Assembly (NCBI RefSeq): GCF_017592335.1
Contig: NZ_JACNMP010000025.1
Location: 1 to 47,601, forward strand
Origin: Pseudaestuariivita rosea
Lineage (GTDB): Bacteria; Pseudomonadota; Alphaproteobacteria; Rhodobacterales; Rhodobacteraceae
Direction of reading: 5' to 3'
Length of the DNA: 47,601 nt
Position numbers and translations under genes: made by a program. Shown piece after piece: positions 32,475 to 41,248 of this stretch; position 1 is the first letter of the stretch; every line of letters begins with the position of its first letter. The notes below the pieces were generated by a model, which was not told where the DNA came from, searched no databases, and saw only the letters and a list, made by a program, of their open reading frames with translations.

Positions 32475-34498
32475 GCCCGTCTGCGCCGACGGCGGCCGCC
32501 CTGCGCGTCGCCGCCTGTATTGAAACTGACCTTGGGCAACTCGGGCAGATGCGGGAACGGGTCGGTCGCATGGGGGATTGCGTTGGCGTTGACGAAATGT
32601 TCCTGAAACTTCGGCTCAATCGCGGTCTCGATCTTTTCGATCTGGCCCACGGTCGCCTCGATCGCCGCGCGGTCACTGCGGTTGCACAGCGCCATGCGCG
32701 CGCCGTGTCCCGCCGCATTCCCGGCCGAAGTGACCTTGTCCAGGGCGGCGTCCGGGATCATGCCCAGCACCATCGCGTGTTTGGGCGAAATATGGGCGCC
32801 AAAGGCCCCGGCCAGCACGACGCGGTCAACTTTATCCACGTCGATCTCATCCATCAGCAGCCGTGCACCTGCATAAAGCGCGGATTTCGCCAGTTGGATC
32901 GCGCGAATATCGCCCTGGGTCACGCTGATCAGCGGACCACCTTCATCGCGCCCGTCGTGCAGCACATAGGCATGGGTGCGCCCATCCGCAATGCAACGCT
33001 CGGTGCCCGTTTGCGCAGCCGATCCGATCAGGCCCGAGGCATCCAGCAGCCCGGCCAGACGCATTTCGGCGACCGCTTCGATAATGCCCGACCCGCAGAT
33101 GCCGGTGACGCCCGTTGTCGCGGTGGCTTCGGAAAAGCCGGGGTCATCGGACCACAGATCACTGCCAATCACGCGAAAGCGGGGGGTTTTCGTCACTGGG
33201 TCAATCTCGACCCGCTCAATCGCACCGGGGGCGGCGCGTTGACCGGATGAGATCTGCGCGCCCTCAAACGCGGGGCCGGTGGGCGACGAACAGGCCAGCA
33301 CCTTATCCTTATTGCCCAACAGAATTTCGGCATTCGTGCCCACATCGACGACCAGCACCAGATCGTCGGATTTATCGGGGGCCTCACTTAATGCGACGGC
33401 GGCGGCGTCGGCACCCACATGGCCCGCGATGCAGGGCAGCAGATAGGTGCGGGCCGATGGGTTCACCGTGTCGATATCCATATCACGCGCGTCCAGCGAC
33501 AGCGCGCCCGAGGTCGCCAGCGCAAAGGGCGCCTGGCCCAGCTCGACCGGGTCAATCCCAAGCAGCAGATGGTGCATCACGGGATTACAGACAAAGACCG
33601 CCTCGACAATCAGCGTCGGATCAACCTGCGCCTCATCCGTCAGCACGCGCACCAGATCGTTGATCGCGGCGCGCACGGCGGCGGTCATTTCCAGATCACC
33701 GCCGGGGTTCATCATGGCGTAACTCACCCGGCTCATCAGGTCCTCGCCGAAACGGATCTGCGGGTTCATGATGCCCGAGGACGCCTTGACCGACCCGTCC
33801 TGCAGATCACACAGATGCGCAGCAACAGTCGTCGATCCCAGATCAATCGCCAGACCATAAAGGCCGCCGTCATAATATCCGGGCCAGATATCGATGACCT
33901 TATGCTGAGTGTCCTGATGCCCCTGATGCAGCGCCACGGTGACGCGCCACGCGCCTTTGCGCAGCACCGGTTGCAGTTTGCGCAGCACGTGCAGATCGGC
34001 GTGAATGGCGCCAATATCCCACTGGTCGCGCAGGGCATCGGCCAGCCGTTCCAGATCGCCCGAGGGTTCGTGCATATCGGGTTCGGCCACCTCGACATAA
34101 TAAAGCCGCGTGGCGGGGTCCATCACGATCGGGCGGGATGATGCGGCCTTGCGCACCACCTGTTTGTGCACTTGGCTTTCGGGGGGCACATCGATCACCA
34201 CATCGCCCTGAACTGTCGCCTGACACCCCAGACGCCGCCCGTCGATCAGCCCGCGTTTATCCTTATAACGCTGCTCGACCGCGTTCCATTCGGACAGCGC
34301 GTTACCGGCAACCGTCACCCCATGCTTGGAAAACTCCCCGTAACCGGGCATGACCTGACATTTCGAACAGATGCCGCGCCCGCCGCAAACACTGTCCAGA
34401 TCCACGCCCAATTGCCGCGCCGCAGTCAGAACGGGCGTGCCTTTGGGGAAATGTCCGCGTTTGCCAGAGGGGGTAAAGATGACCAGGGGGTCGGACAT
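32471..34498 (-). CDS. ASKHA-domain 2Fe-2S corrinoid activation protein
   Basis: A 675-residue protein of the RACo/RamA-like group that reductively reactivates corrinoid methyl carriers with ATP. A ferredoxin-type 2Fe-2S domain is N-terminal (Cys38, Cys44, Cys47 in CGGRGICSKC, and Cys92). An ASKHA ATPase core follows (AIDLGSTTVAAHLCD near 205, VLVVDVGTNAEILLG near 370, TGICGSGIIEAVAEM near 465, VVLAGAFGAHISPKH). The last residues are GGRRRRRRA, a poly-Arg tail also present on the methyltransferase encoded upstream. Its substrate corrinoid protein is not in the window. Confidence 0.88.
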   Translation of the reverse strand: MSDPLVIFTPSGKRGHFPKGTPVLTAARQLGVDLDSVCGGRGICSKCQVMPGYGEFSKHGVTVAGNALSEWNAVEQRYKDKRGLIDGRRLGCQATVQGDVVIDVPPESQVHKQVVRKAASSRPIVMDPATRLYYVEVAEPDMHEPSGDLERLADALRDQWDIGAIHADLHVLRKLQPVLRKGAWRVTVALHQGHQDTQHKVIDIWPGYYDGGLYGLAIDLGSTTVAAHLCDLQDGSVKASSGIMNPQIRFGEDLMSRVSYAMMNPGGDLEMTAAVRAAINDLVRVLTDEAQVDPTLIVEAVFVCNPVMHHLLLGIDPVELGQAPFALATSGALSLDARDMDIDTVNPSARTYLLPCIAGHVGADAAAVALSEAPDKSDDLVLVVDVGTNAEILLGNKDKVLACSSPTGPAFEGAQISSGQRAAPGAIERVEIDPVTKTPRFRVIGSDLWSDDPGFSEATATTGVTGICGSGIIEAVAEMRLAGLLDASGLIGSAAQTGTERCIADGRTHAYVLHDGRDEGGPLISVTQGDIRAIQLAKSALYAGARLLMDEIDVDKVDRVVLAGAFGAHISPKHAMVLGMIPDAALDKVTSAGNAAGHGARMALCNRSDRAAIEATVGQIEKIETAIEPKFQEHFVNANAIPHATDPFPHLPELPKVSFNTGGDAQGGRRRRRRA

Positions 34499-34551
34499 GC
34501 TGCCTGCCTTTCATTTTCAAAAAATGTGGGGCAGCACGCCCCGATGTCAAA

Positions 34552-34578
34552 GCCCCGCGCAGATGTGCCGCGCGGGGC
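34552..34578 (-). terminator. Intrinsic terminator after the small secreted protein gene
   Basis: A 9-bp perfect stem, GCCCCGCGC (34552-34560) with GCGCGGGGC (34570-34578) and a 9-base loop, followed on the minus strand by TTTGACAT. It would separate the 34594-34860 gene from the downstream corrinoid-activator gene. Confidence 0.7.
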
Positions 34579-34593
34579 CTGTTATGTCGTCGT

Positions 34594-34860
34594 TTATGAC
34601 CCGGCTTCTGCCAGAAGCTGGTCGTAGTAATCGCAAACTTCCTGCATATCCGAGGCGGTCGACATCTTCTGCGACGCTTCCTGCGCTTTGGCTGCAAATT
34701 CGCTCATCTTGCCGGGGTCTGACGCCGCCATTTCCTGAATGGCAGCATTCAGTTGCATTGCCTTGGCCTGAACATCGGCCTGCGTGCAATCGGCAAAGGC
34801 AGCCGTTGTACCAAGACCCATCGCAACGACAAAGGCTGCAAGGATTGATTTCGTCTTCAT
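34594..34860 (-). CDS. Small secreted helical protein
   Basis: 88 residues from ATG 34860, chosen because AAAGGA lies 8 bases upstream (ATG 34866 is too close to it). A signal peptide (ending AFA-DC) is followed by a helical domain with two cysteines, one at the mature N-terminus (DCTQAD) and one in MQEVCDYYDQ. I do not recognise the family. It interrupts the one-carbon cluster and has its own terminator, so it is probably a separate, strongly expressed unit. Confidence 0.7.
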   Translation of the reverse strand: MKTKSILAAFVVAMGLGTTAAFADCTQADVQAKAMQLNAAIQEMAASDPGKMSEFAAKAQEASQKMSTASDMQEVCDYYDQLLAEAGS

Positions 34861-34959
34861 TTTCATAGTCCTTTATAGTGCTCGAACGTTTTGCCCTTGG
34901 TGGTTAAATATACATGATATCGGGCAATTTCCACTGGTGGCATTCCTGACTGTTGCAAA

Positions 34960-35940
34960 TCAGGCACGCCGTCTGCGGCGTCCGCCACGGGTCCGTGCAC
35001 CATCAGATGCGGCTTTCGAGGCTTCAGTAAAGGATGTTCCATCTTGGGTTGCATCAACGATGCGCGAAAAATTGATCCAGGCCCCGCCGTTGGGGTCGTG
35101 GTTCATCAGCAGATCGGCGGCGCGGATCGCCTCCATTTCAGCCAAACGCAGGGGATTCATGATGGCCGAGGTCATGCCAGCGGCAATCGCCATCGGCAAA
35201 AACGCCCCGTTGATCCCGTGCCGGTTGGGCAGGCCGAAACTGACATTCGATGCGCCACAAGTTGTATTGACGCCCAGTTCTGACCGCAGACGCCGCACCA
35301 GCGTAAAGACCTGTTCGCCAGCGGTGGCCATGGCGCCGATGGGCATCACCAGCGGGTCCACCACGATATCATGGGCCGGAATCCCGTGATCTGCGGCGCG
35401 TTCGACGATCTTTTTGGCGACGGCAAAGCGGACCTCGGGGTCTTCGCTGATGCCGGTGTCATCGTTCGAAATCGCAACAACAGGCACATTGTATTTCTTG
35501 ACCAGCGGCAGGATCAGTTCCAGCCGCTCTTCCTCGCCGGTGACGGAATTCAGCAGCGGGCGGCCTTCGCAGGCCTCAAGCCCGTTTTCCAGTGCGCCGG
35601 GCACGGACGAGTCAATACACAGCGGCACATCGACCAGCGCCTGAACGCGGCTGACCAGTTCGCGCATCAGGGGCGGTTCGACAAAGTTATTATCCGCATA
35701 GCGCGGGTCGTCGGCCATTTTATTGGTGAACACCGCGCCTGAATTGATATCCAGCACCGTCGCCCCACAGGCCACCTGATCCAGCGCGTCCTGTTCGATG
35801 GTGCTGAAATTGCCCTCTTCCAACTCGGCCGCCAGCTTTTTGCGACCCGTCGGATTGATCCGTTCCCCGATCACGCAAAAGGGTTCGTCAAACCCGATAA
35901 CAACAGTTTTTGTTTTTGATTCCAGAACGGTACGGGTCAT
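34960..35940 (-). CDS. Methyltetrahydrofolate/corrinoid methyltransferase
   Basis: A 326-residue pterin-binding (AcsE/MtvA-type) methyltransferase. It begins with GFDEPFCVIGERINPTGRKK, and has ATVLDINSGAV (pterin-site Asp-Asn), VPLCIDSS, VAISNDDTGI and a NVSFGLPNR motif. It moves methyl between a corrinoid protein and tetrahydrofolate. The C-terminal ~25 residues are an extension ending RGGRRRRRA, similar to the tail of the ASKHA protein. The stop of the MetF-like gene is 3 bases upstream. Confidence 0.9.
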   Translation of the reverse strand: MTRTVLESKTKTVVIGFDEPFCVIGERINPTGRKKLAAELEEGNFSTIEQDALDQVACGATVLDINSGAVFTNKMADDPRYADNNFVEPPLMRELVSRVQALVDVPLCIDSSVPGALENGLEACEGRPLLNSVTGEEERLELILPLVKKYNVPVVAISNDDTGISEDPEVRFAVAKKIVERAADHGIPAHDIVVDPLVMPIGAMATAGEQVFTLVRRLRSELGVNTTCGASNVSFGLPNRHGINGAFLPMAIAAGMTSAIMNPLRLAEMEAIRAADLLMNHDPNGGAWINFSRIVDATQDGTSFTEASKAASDGARTRGGRRRRRA

Positions 35941-35943
35941 TCT

Positions 35944-36870
35944 TTATCCTTGTGTCTCGGCCGCAGGTACGCCAGAGGCGCCGCCATGATCACGGGCCCA
36001 ACCCGCGCTGGTCTTGATCCCGCCAAGCGGGAACAGATGGACGTTGGTGATGTTGAAATCCGGATGCGCGGCCTTGTGGTCTGCCAGATCCGCGATGAAT
36101 TGCGTGGGCTCAAACGGCAGCAACAGCTTGGTGACGTCTTTCGCGCGTCGTTGCAGAACGCGCAGCGATGGGCCAACCCCGCAGGCGATGGAAAACTTGA
36201 TCAGTGTCTGCAGCTTGGCTGGCCCCGCCACACCGATGTGGATGGGCAGGGTAATCCCGGCCGCGCGCAGGCTATCGGCCCATTTGATCACAGGCGCGGC
36301 TTCGAAACAGAACTGCGTGGCGATGGCCATGTCTGCGTCGGTGGTGTCAGAAAACGCCTGTTTCCAGTGCAGGGCCTCGGTGACAGTCTCCATGCCGCCA
36401 TCGGGGTCGATATCACGGTTCCCTTCGGGGTGACCCGCGACGTGCAAGTGTTTGAAATCGCCGAAAAGATCGGTTTCCAGCAATTGCATTGAGCTATCGA
36501 AATCGCCATGCGGTGTGGTCACACCACCGGCCAGCAACAGCGCCTGATCGACGCCCGCTTCGCCCTGATAGCGCGCAATCCAGTCGGCCAGCGTCGCGCG
36601 GTCGCGGATGATGCGTGCAGGAAAATGCGGCATGACGGGAAAGCCCTGATCGGCCAAACGACGTGCGGTCGCGACCATGTCGTCGATCGGCGTGCCCTCG
36701 ATATGGGCGATGTAAACGCGGGTGTCTGCGGGCAGCAGGTCGCGGAAATCGTCGATCTTTTCGGCGGTGCGGGGCATCACCTCGATCGAGTAGCCTTTCA
36801 GGAACGCCTCGACCAGCGGGGAAACCGCGCCATCAAGGGCGTCTTTCTTCTTGAACTGTAAAAGCCCCAT
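35944..36870 (-). CDS. MetF-like methylenetetrahydrofolate reductase
   Basis: A 308-residue protein starting MGLLQFKKKDALDG; GGAGGACC lies 6 bases before this ATG, and the longer frame to 36906 is rejected because it overlaps the previous gene. The barrel carries SIEVMPRTAEKI, VYIAHIEGTP, FPVMPHFPARII, and ATQFCFEAAPVIKWADSLRA, all typical of MTHFR-type FAD enzymes. It would interconvert methyl- and methylene-tetrahydrofolate, joining the corrinoid methyltransferase to folate oxidation. Closest to the short lineage found with MeTr genes in Roseobacters, not to classic MetF. Confidence 0.85.
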   Translation of the reverse strand: MGLLQFKKKDALDGAVSPLVEAFLKGYSIEVMPRTAEKIDDFRDLLPADTRVYIAHIEGTPIDDMVATARRLADQGFPVMPHFPARIIRDRATLADWIARYQGEAGVDQALLLAGGVTTPHGDFDSSMQLLETDLFGDFKHLHVAGHPEGNRDIDPDGGMETVTEALHWKQAFSDTTDADMAIATQFCFEAAPVIKWADSLRAAGITLPIHIGVAGPAKLQTLIKFSIACGVGPSLRVLQRRAKDVTKLLLPFEPTQFIADLADHKAAHPDFNITNVHLFPLGGIKTSAGWARDHGGASGVPAAETQG

Positions 36871-36896
36871 CGTGGTCCTCCACCATTTGGTCAGGC

Positions 36897-37193
36897 TCAT
36901 GCCCACCCATCGTTTGCAATCAGGGATTTGATCCGGTCCTGATCATATTCTGCGTCCAGACGTGCGGCTTCGGCCTCGGCCACGGCGTCGGGATCGCCTT
37001 CGACAGGATAGGGATCAGCCTTGCGCCACTCAGCCAGATAGGCATCGGTTTCTGCCGCGCCGACCTTCATCGCCGCGCGATCGATGGCTTGCTCAAACCG
37101 TTCCGGCAATGGCTTTTTCGATCCGCGACGTCCTTTGCCCACAATCACCTGCGCCGGAATATCCCGCCAGTAGACAATCGTGACATCGGGCAT
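36897..37193 (-). CDS. Small 'virulence factor' domain protein
   Basis: A 98-residue soluble protein starting MPDVTIVYWRDIPAQVIVGK, with the GRRGSKKPLPERFEQAID segment typical of the small Virulence_fact (PF13769-like) family. The name has no support here: the gene leads the corrinoid one-carbon operon, 26 bases before the MetF-like gene, and homologues usually share that place. Function unknown. Confidence 0.75.
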   Translation of the reverse strand: MPDVTIVYWRDIPAQVIVGKGRRGSKKPLPERFEQAIDRAAMKVGAAETDAYLAEWRKADPYPVEGDPDAVAEAEAARLDAEYDQDRIKSLIANDGWA

Positions 37194-37237
37194 GGCTCAT
37201 CTCCCTTAACCTTGTTTCCTTGCATACGACGGTTTAC

Positions 37238-37278
37238 AGCCCAAACGGCGCCTGTTTTCGACAGAACGCTGTTTGGCT
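37238..37278. other. Inverted repeat between two divergent operons
   Basis: AGCC(C)AAACGGCG (37238-37250) is nearly complementary to CGCTGTTTGGCT (37267-37278), with a smaller CTGT-TTTCG-ACAG stem inside. It lies 44 bases upstream of the one-carbon operon and about 150 before ppx. It could be an operator dyad or an RNA hairpin in the minus-strand leader. Confidence 0.4.
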
Positions 37279-37425
37279 GCGACCTTGTGGTACTTTATTT
37301 CGAATATGGCACCGGGGCCATGGGGTGGGCCTGGAAAAATCTTCATGAAGATCATGAGCCTGCGCCTTGCGCCGCGGCGATGCAGCGATTACCTTAGCGT
37401 TAACTTGATATGGAGGGCGTGTCGC

Positions 37426-38538
37426 ATGGCGCCCAAGCGTCCGAAGGGTGTGGGCGCGTTCCCGAAGCCGGTTGAAAGCCCCGCGCCGAAATCGCCTGAC
37501 CCGGCCGAGCTATATGCCGCGCTGGATTTGGGCACGAACAGTTGTCGTATGCTGATTGCCCAGCCCAAGGGCAGTCAGTTTCACGTTGTGGACAGTTTTT
37601 CGAAATCTGTTCAGCTTGGCGCGGGTCTGGAAAGTTCAGGCCAGCTGAGTGAATCATCCATGGCCCGCGCCGTGCAGGCCATCCGCATCTGTCGTCAGAA
37701 ATTGCGCCGCCACAAAGTGCGCCGCATGCGCCTTGTCGCGACCGAGGCCTGCAGACGTGCCCAGAACGGTTCCGAGTTCATGCAATATGTGCGCGCCGAA
37801 ACGGGCCTGACACTGGATATCATCGAACCCGAGGAAGAGGCCCGCCTGGCCGTCATTTCCTGCGCTCCGCTGGTCAGTGTGAAAACCGAACAGTTATTGG
37901 TCGTTGATATCGGCGGGGGGTCGACTGAACTGGTGTGGATCGACCTGTCAAAGGTCCCGCGCCATGACCGGCCCCGGTCGATCATGCGCCTGCATTCGGG
38001 GTTTGAGGCCAGCGATGGCCCGTTCCCCGCCGCCAAGGTCGTCGACTGGATATCGATCCCCCTAGGCGTGGCCACGCTGCGCGATCAGTTTGACGACGTC
38101 GACGACGATGCCGCGCGCTTTGCCTTGATGAGCTGGTTTTTCGAAGAAAGCCTGGCCGAATTTTCCCCCTATGATCTGGAACAAACGCGCGAGGGGTTTC
38201 AGGTCATCGGCACCAGCGGCACGGTCACGACGGTCGCGGCCAGCCATCTGGGGCTGAAACGCTATGACCGCAACAAGGTCGACGGGCTGCGCATGACCTC
38301 GGACCAGATCGACAGGGTGATCCGCGACTATCTGGCCCTTGGCCCCGAAGGTCGTCGTGTTGACCCGCGCATCGGACGCGACCGTCAGGCGCTGATCATG
38401 TCGGGGGCTGCGATTTTGCAGGCGCTGTTGAGGGTCTGGCCGACGGACCGTTTGTCGGTTGCCGACCGCGGCCTGCGCGAAGGGTTGCTTTACGCGCAGA
38501 TGACCGAAGATGGCGTGTTGGAAGAGGGCGGGATTTAG
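37426..38538 (+). CDS. Ppx/GppA-family phosphatase
   Basis: A 370-residue exopolyphosphatase/guanosine pentaphosphatase-type protein. ASKHA motifs are [16 protein letters not shown] (about 35-50) and [16 protein letters not shown] (about 160-175), with [13 protein letters not shown] near 265. It hydrolyses polyphosphate or pppGpp. GGAGGG lies 8 bases before ATG 37426; the open frame back to 37273 has no support. Followed 2 bases later by rlmE, a conserved pair in the order. Confidence 0.92.
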   Translation: MAPKRPKGVGAFPKPVESPAPKSPDPAELYAALDLGTNSCRMLIAQPKGSQFHVVDSFSKSVQLGAGLESSGQLSESSMARAVQAIRICRQKLRRHKVRRMRLVATEACRRAQNGSEFMQYVRAETGLTLDIIEPEEEARLAVISCAPLVSVKTEQLLVVDIGGGSTELVWIDLSKVPRHDRPRSIMRLHSGFEASDGPFPAAKVVDWISIPLGVATLRDQFDDVDDDAARFALMSWFFEESLAEFSPYDLEQTREGFQVIGTSGTVTTVAASHLGLKRYDRNKVDGLRMTSDQIDRVIRDYLALGPEGRRVDPRIGRDRQALIMSGAAILQALLRVWPTDRLSVADRGLREGLLYAQMTEDGVLEEGGI

Positions 38539-38540
38539 CG

Positions 38541-39248
38541 ATGGCCAAGAAACCCGGCACTAGCGGGCGCGGCCAGCGTGATCTGCGGGTCAAGGTCAAG
38601 TCCGCCCGCGGCCGCAAGCTGAGTTCGACCCTGTGGTTGGAACGGCAGCTGAATGATCCTTACGTCAAGCGGGCCAAGGCCGAAGGGTATCGGGGCCGCG
38701 CGGCGTTCAAGATATCGGAACTGGACGACAAATATCGCTTTCTGGTCCCCGGCGCACGGGTCGTCGACCTGGGCTGTGCGCCCGGCGGCTGGTGTCAGGT
38801 GGCCGTCAAGCGCGTGAATGCCTTGGGCGAAAAACAGGGCAAGGCCGTGGGCCGTGTGCTGGGCGTGGACCTGCAAGAGGTCGAACCCATCGCGGGGGCT
38901 GAAACGCACCAGCTGGACTTCATGGAAGACGGCGCCGACGACAAGGTCAAGGACTGGTTGGGCGGCAAGGCCGACGTGGTGATGTCAGACATGGCTGCGG
39001 CGTCCTCGGGCCACAAACAGACCGATCACATGCGGATCATGGCGTTGTGCGAGGCCGCGGCCTATTTCGCGTTTGATGTGCTGGACGAAGGCGGCACCTT
39101 CGTCGCCAAGGTCCTGGCCGGCGGGGCCGAGGGCGATTTGCAGAAACTGCTGAAACAGAAATTCACCAAGGTCGCCAACGTCAAACCCCCCGCGTCGCGG
39201 TCGGATAGTTCCGAAAAATTCGTCGTTGCGACCGGGTTCCGAGGGTAA
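38541..39248 (+). CDS. rlmE: 23S rRNA (U2552-2'-O) methyltransferase
   Basis: A 235-residue RlmE/FtsJ protein. A basic N-terminus ([18 protein letters not shown]) precedes [15 protein letters not shown] (catalytic Lys), [11 protein letters not shown] (SAM site), [17 protein letters not shown] (catalytic Asp region), [12 protein letters not shown] (second Lys) and [11 protein letters not shown] (Glu). It methylates U2552 in the assembled 50S. Co-transcribed with ppx. Confidence 0.96.
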   Translation: MAKKPGTSGRGQRDLRVKVKSARGRKLSSTLWLERQLNDPYVKRAKAEGYRGRAAFKISELDDKYRFLVPGARVVDLGCAPGGWCQVAVKRVNALGEKQGKAVGRVLGVDLQEVEPIAGAETHQLDFMEDGADDKVKDWLGGKADVVMSDMAAASSGHKQTDHMRIMALCEAAAYFAFDVLDEGGTFVAKVLAGGAEGDLQKLLKQKFTKVANVKPPASRSDSSEKFVVATGFRG

Positions 39249-39274
39249 GTGGTTTCCTTTTCGTGCAAGCAAAC

Positions 39275-39358
39275 GCCCGGTGGGCACCACCGGGCAGCGC
39301 CCGACCCGCCCCCATGGGCGGGCGCTTTCAGCACCCACCCTCGGGCCGGTCGCTGCCC
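39275..39358 (+). repeat. Palindromic intergenic repeat, copy D (subtype 1)
   Basis: Nearly identical to copy A but in the opposite orientation. It begins GCCCGGTGGGCACCACCGGG and ends TCGGGCCGGTCGCTGCCC. It lies between the converging rlmE and orphan genes. Confidence 0.85.
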
Positions 39359-39398
39359 TCTAAGCGTGGCATTCGTGTTTCAGATTTTCGTACGATCC

Positions 39399-39971
39399 TC
39401 AGTCTTCTGAGCCAGAAACCCCGATGCCGGTTTTCAGCAGGGTTTCAAAGTATTTATCAAGAAATTTCTGATCCCCGATCAGGCCGTCAAGCTGCAGCCA
39501 GTAGTCAGCAATCATTATCGGATGTATCTTATTGATCCGCTCAAACGTGCGCCTGAGCGCGGCTAATTCTTCGACATCGTCTGAGGCGCAATCATACCAG
39601 ATCGCCTGCAGCGCATCGCCCTCTACCTCTAGCCGAACATACAGACGGTTCCCAAATCCATAGCAATAGGGGTCTTTTGCAAAGTGGTAGAGCGGATTGC
39701 CTGGATCATAGCCGACTTCGAATTCTTCTACGCGCGGCAGTTCGTGCTGAATGGCGTTCGCGATCTGTTCAAGGCTTACGTTCAGCGCGCGAAACGAATT
39801 TTCCGGTTCCTTGATTATGTGTAATTCTGTCCACGACATTCCGTCCGGCGACAGGTTTTTCTGCGCATTTTCCTGTGATGCCGCCATGTCATCTTTGGCC
39901 TCTTTGAATGCTGACGCGGGATAGAGGTTTCGCATCCCTTCATCATCTTCATGAATACGAACTTTTGTCAT
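39399..39971 (-). CDS. Unrecognised acidic cytoplasmic protein
   Basis: 190 residues, no signal or membrane segment. The composition is acidic with many aromatic residues (HFAKDPYCYGFGNRLYVRLE, about 95-114). The C-terminal part is helical (FERINKIHPIMIADYWLQLD). I cannot assign a family. Its lower GC compared with ureG next door suggests a later arrival. It precedes no partner, since the next gene upstream on this strand ends 45 bases away. Confidence 0.65.
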   Translation of the reverse strand: MTKVRIHEDDEGMRNLYPASAFKEAKDDMAASQENAQKNLSPDGMSWTELHIIKEPENSFRALNVSLEQIANAIQHELPRVEEFEVGYDPGNPLYHFAKDPYCYGFGNRLYVRLEVEGDALQAIWYDCASDDVEELAALRRTFERINKIHPIMIADYWLQLDGLIGDQKFLDKYFETLLKTGIGVSGSED

Positions 39972-40016
39972 AAAATAATTTCTTTCAATTCGTGTAGCCG
40001 TTAAGCCAAGCGCATA

Positions 40017-40628
40017 TCACAACCCGCCCTGATCTTTCAGAAACGCGACCACCTCGTCCACGCCTTGCCCGGATTTCAGGGCGGCCATGACGAAGGGGCG
40101 GGGGCCTCGGGCCGCCTTCGCATCGGTGCGCATTTGGTCGGTTGAGACACCCACGTAAGGCGCCAGGTCGGTTTTGTTGATGATCAGCAGGTCGGATCGC
40201 GTCAGGCCCGGCCCCTTTTTGCGGGGGATGTCCTGACCGGCGGCGGTGTCGATGACGTAAAGCGTCAGATCTGCCAGTTCGGGCGAAAAGGTGGCAGCCA
40301 GGTTATCGCCGCCGGATTCGATGAAAATTACGTCCAGATCGGCAAAACGGTCGCGCAGCTCGGCGACAGCCGCCAGGTTGATCGAGGCATCTTCGCGGAT
40401 CGCCGTATGCGGACAGCCGCCCGTTTCGACGCCCTTGATCCGGTCCAGCGGCAGGGCCTGCACCTGCATCAGGTATTCGGCATCTTCGCGCGTGTAGATA
40501 TCGTTTGTGATCACCGCGACCGAATAGTCATCCGCCATCGCACGGCACAGCTTTTCCGTCAGGGTTGTCTTGCCCGCGCCCACCGGGCCGCCGATGCCCA
40601 CACGCAGGGGGCCGTTTTTGGAACTCAT
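40017..40628 (-). CDS. ureG: Urease accessory GTPase
   Basis: A 203-residue UreG. The P-loop is [11 protein letters not shown] (about 12-22), followed by the [19 protein letters not shown] segment (about 65-83) with the CPH nickel-binding motif, [13 protein letters not shown], and the [10 protein letters not shown] guanine-binding motif. It delivers nickel to urease with GTP. Overlaps ureF by 4 bases. Confidence 0.97.
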   Translation of the reverse strand: MSSKNGPLRVGIGGPVGAGKTTLTEKLCRAMADDYSVAVITNDIYTREDAEYLMQVQALPLDRIKGVETGGCPHTAIREDASINLAAVAELRDRFADLDVIFIESGGDNLAATFSPELADLTLYVIDTAAGQDIPRKKGPGLTRSDLLIINKTDLAPYVGVSTDQMRTDAKAARGPRPFVMAALKSGQGVDEVVAFLKDQGGL

Positions 40629-41248
40629 GTCTTGAAAATCCGTACCTGTTGGGTTTCGTGCATCATCGCTGCCATGTCACTGGCAAAACAGGCATTGCCG
40701 ATGGCGTCAAGATCGGATTGCGCGGCGCGCTCGGCAATGTCGGTGATCAGGGGGTGCAGGGCGTTCAGCACGGCTTGGCCCGCGGTTTGACCAAGGGGGA
40801 TGTGGCGCACGCCAATGGTGACCAGATTGCTGGTAAAGGCCTGCAGACAAAGGGCAATCACTGTCTGATCGGGCAGGTCCAGCGGACGGCTGGCGATGCC
40901 CACGACGACGGGCAGGGGCGCGTCGGGCAGGCTCTGACCGGTCATCGTGTTCACCGTTCGGGCAAAGGCCGCGCCCTGGGCCAGCGTTTCCTGCAGGCGT
41001 TCCGGGCTGGCGGCCAGGGCCGTGGCGATGCCTGCCACATCCGCGCCGCGCCGGGCCTGGACCAAAAGGATGGCATCAGTTTGCCCCGCGCCCGCCCTCA
41101 GCACGCCCGTTAACCAGTTCTGCAAGCTGTCTGCATCCGTCACATCACCCCGTGCCACCGCCGTTTCCAGCCCGTGGGAATAGGCAAATCCGCCCAGGGG
41201 AAAGGCGGGGGACACCCATTGGGTCAGGGTCAGCAGATCAGGTGTCAT
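40625..41248 (-). CDS. ureF: Urease accessory protein UreF
   Basis: A 207-residue UreF, helical, starting [21 protein letters not shown], with the family G-[GF]-F-AYSHGLE motif near residue 20. It acts with UreG and UreD in nickel loading. Its start lies inside the end of the YihY gene (11-base overlap), so it is expressed with that gene. No urease structural gene is in the window. Confidence 0.95.
   Translation of the reverse strand: MTPDLLTLTQWVSPAFPLGGFAYSHGLETAVARGDVTDADSLQNWLTGVLRAGAGQTDAILLVQARRGADVAGIATALAASPERLQETLAQGAAFARTVNTMTGQSLPDAPLPVVVGIASRPLDLPDQTVIALCLQAFTSNLVTIGVRHIPLGQTAGQAVLNALHPLITDIAERAAQSDLDAIGNACFASDMAAMMHETQQVRIFKT

Noticed and set aside
37273-37425. Longer N-terminus for the Ppx/GppA protein
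   Set aside because: No ribosome site and no family similarity; GGAGGG precedes ATG 37426.
37194-37425. SAM/SAH-type riboswitch before the one-carbon operon
   Set aside because: The only structure I see is the dyad at 37238-37278; it does not match the Rhodobacterales SAM/SAH consensus as I know it.
3742-39358. CRISPR array from the repeated palindromes
   Set aside because: Copies are single, kilobases apart, in both orientations, without regular spacers or cas genes.
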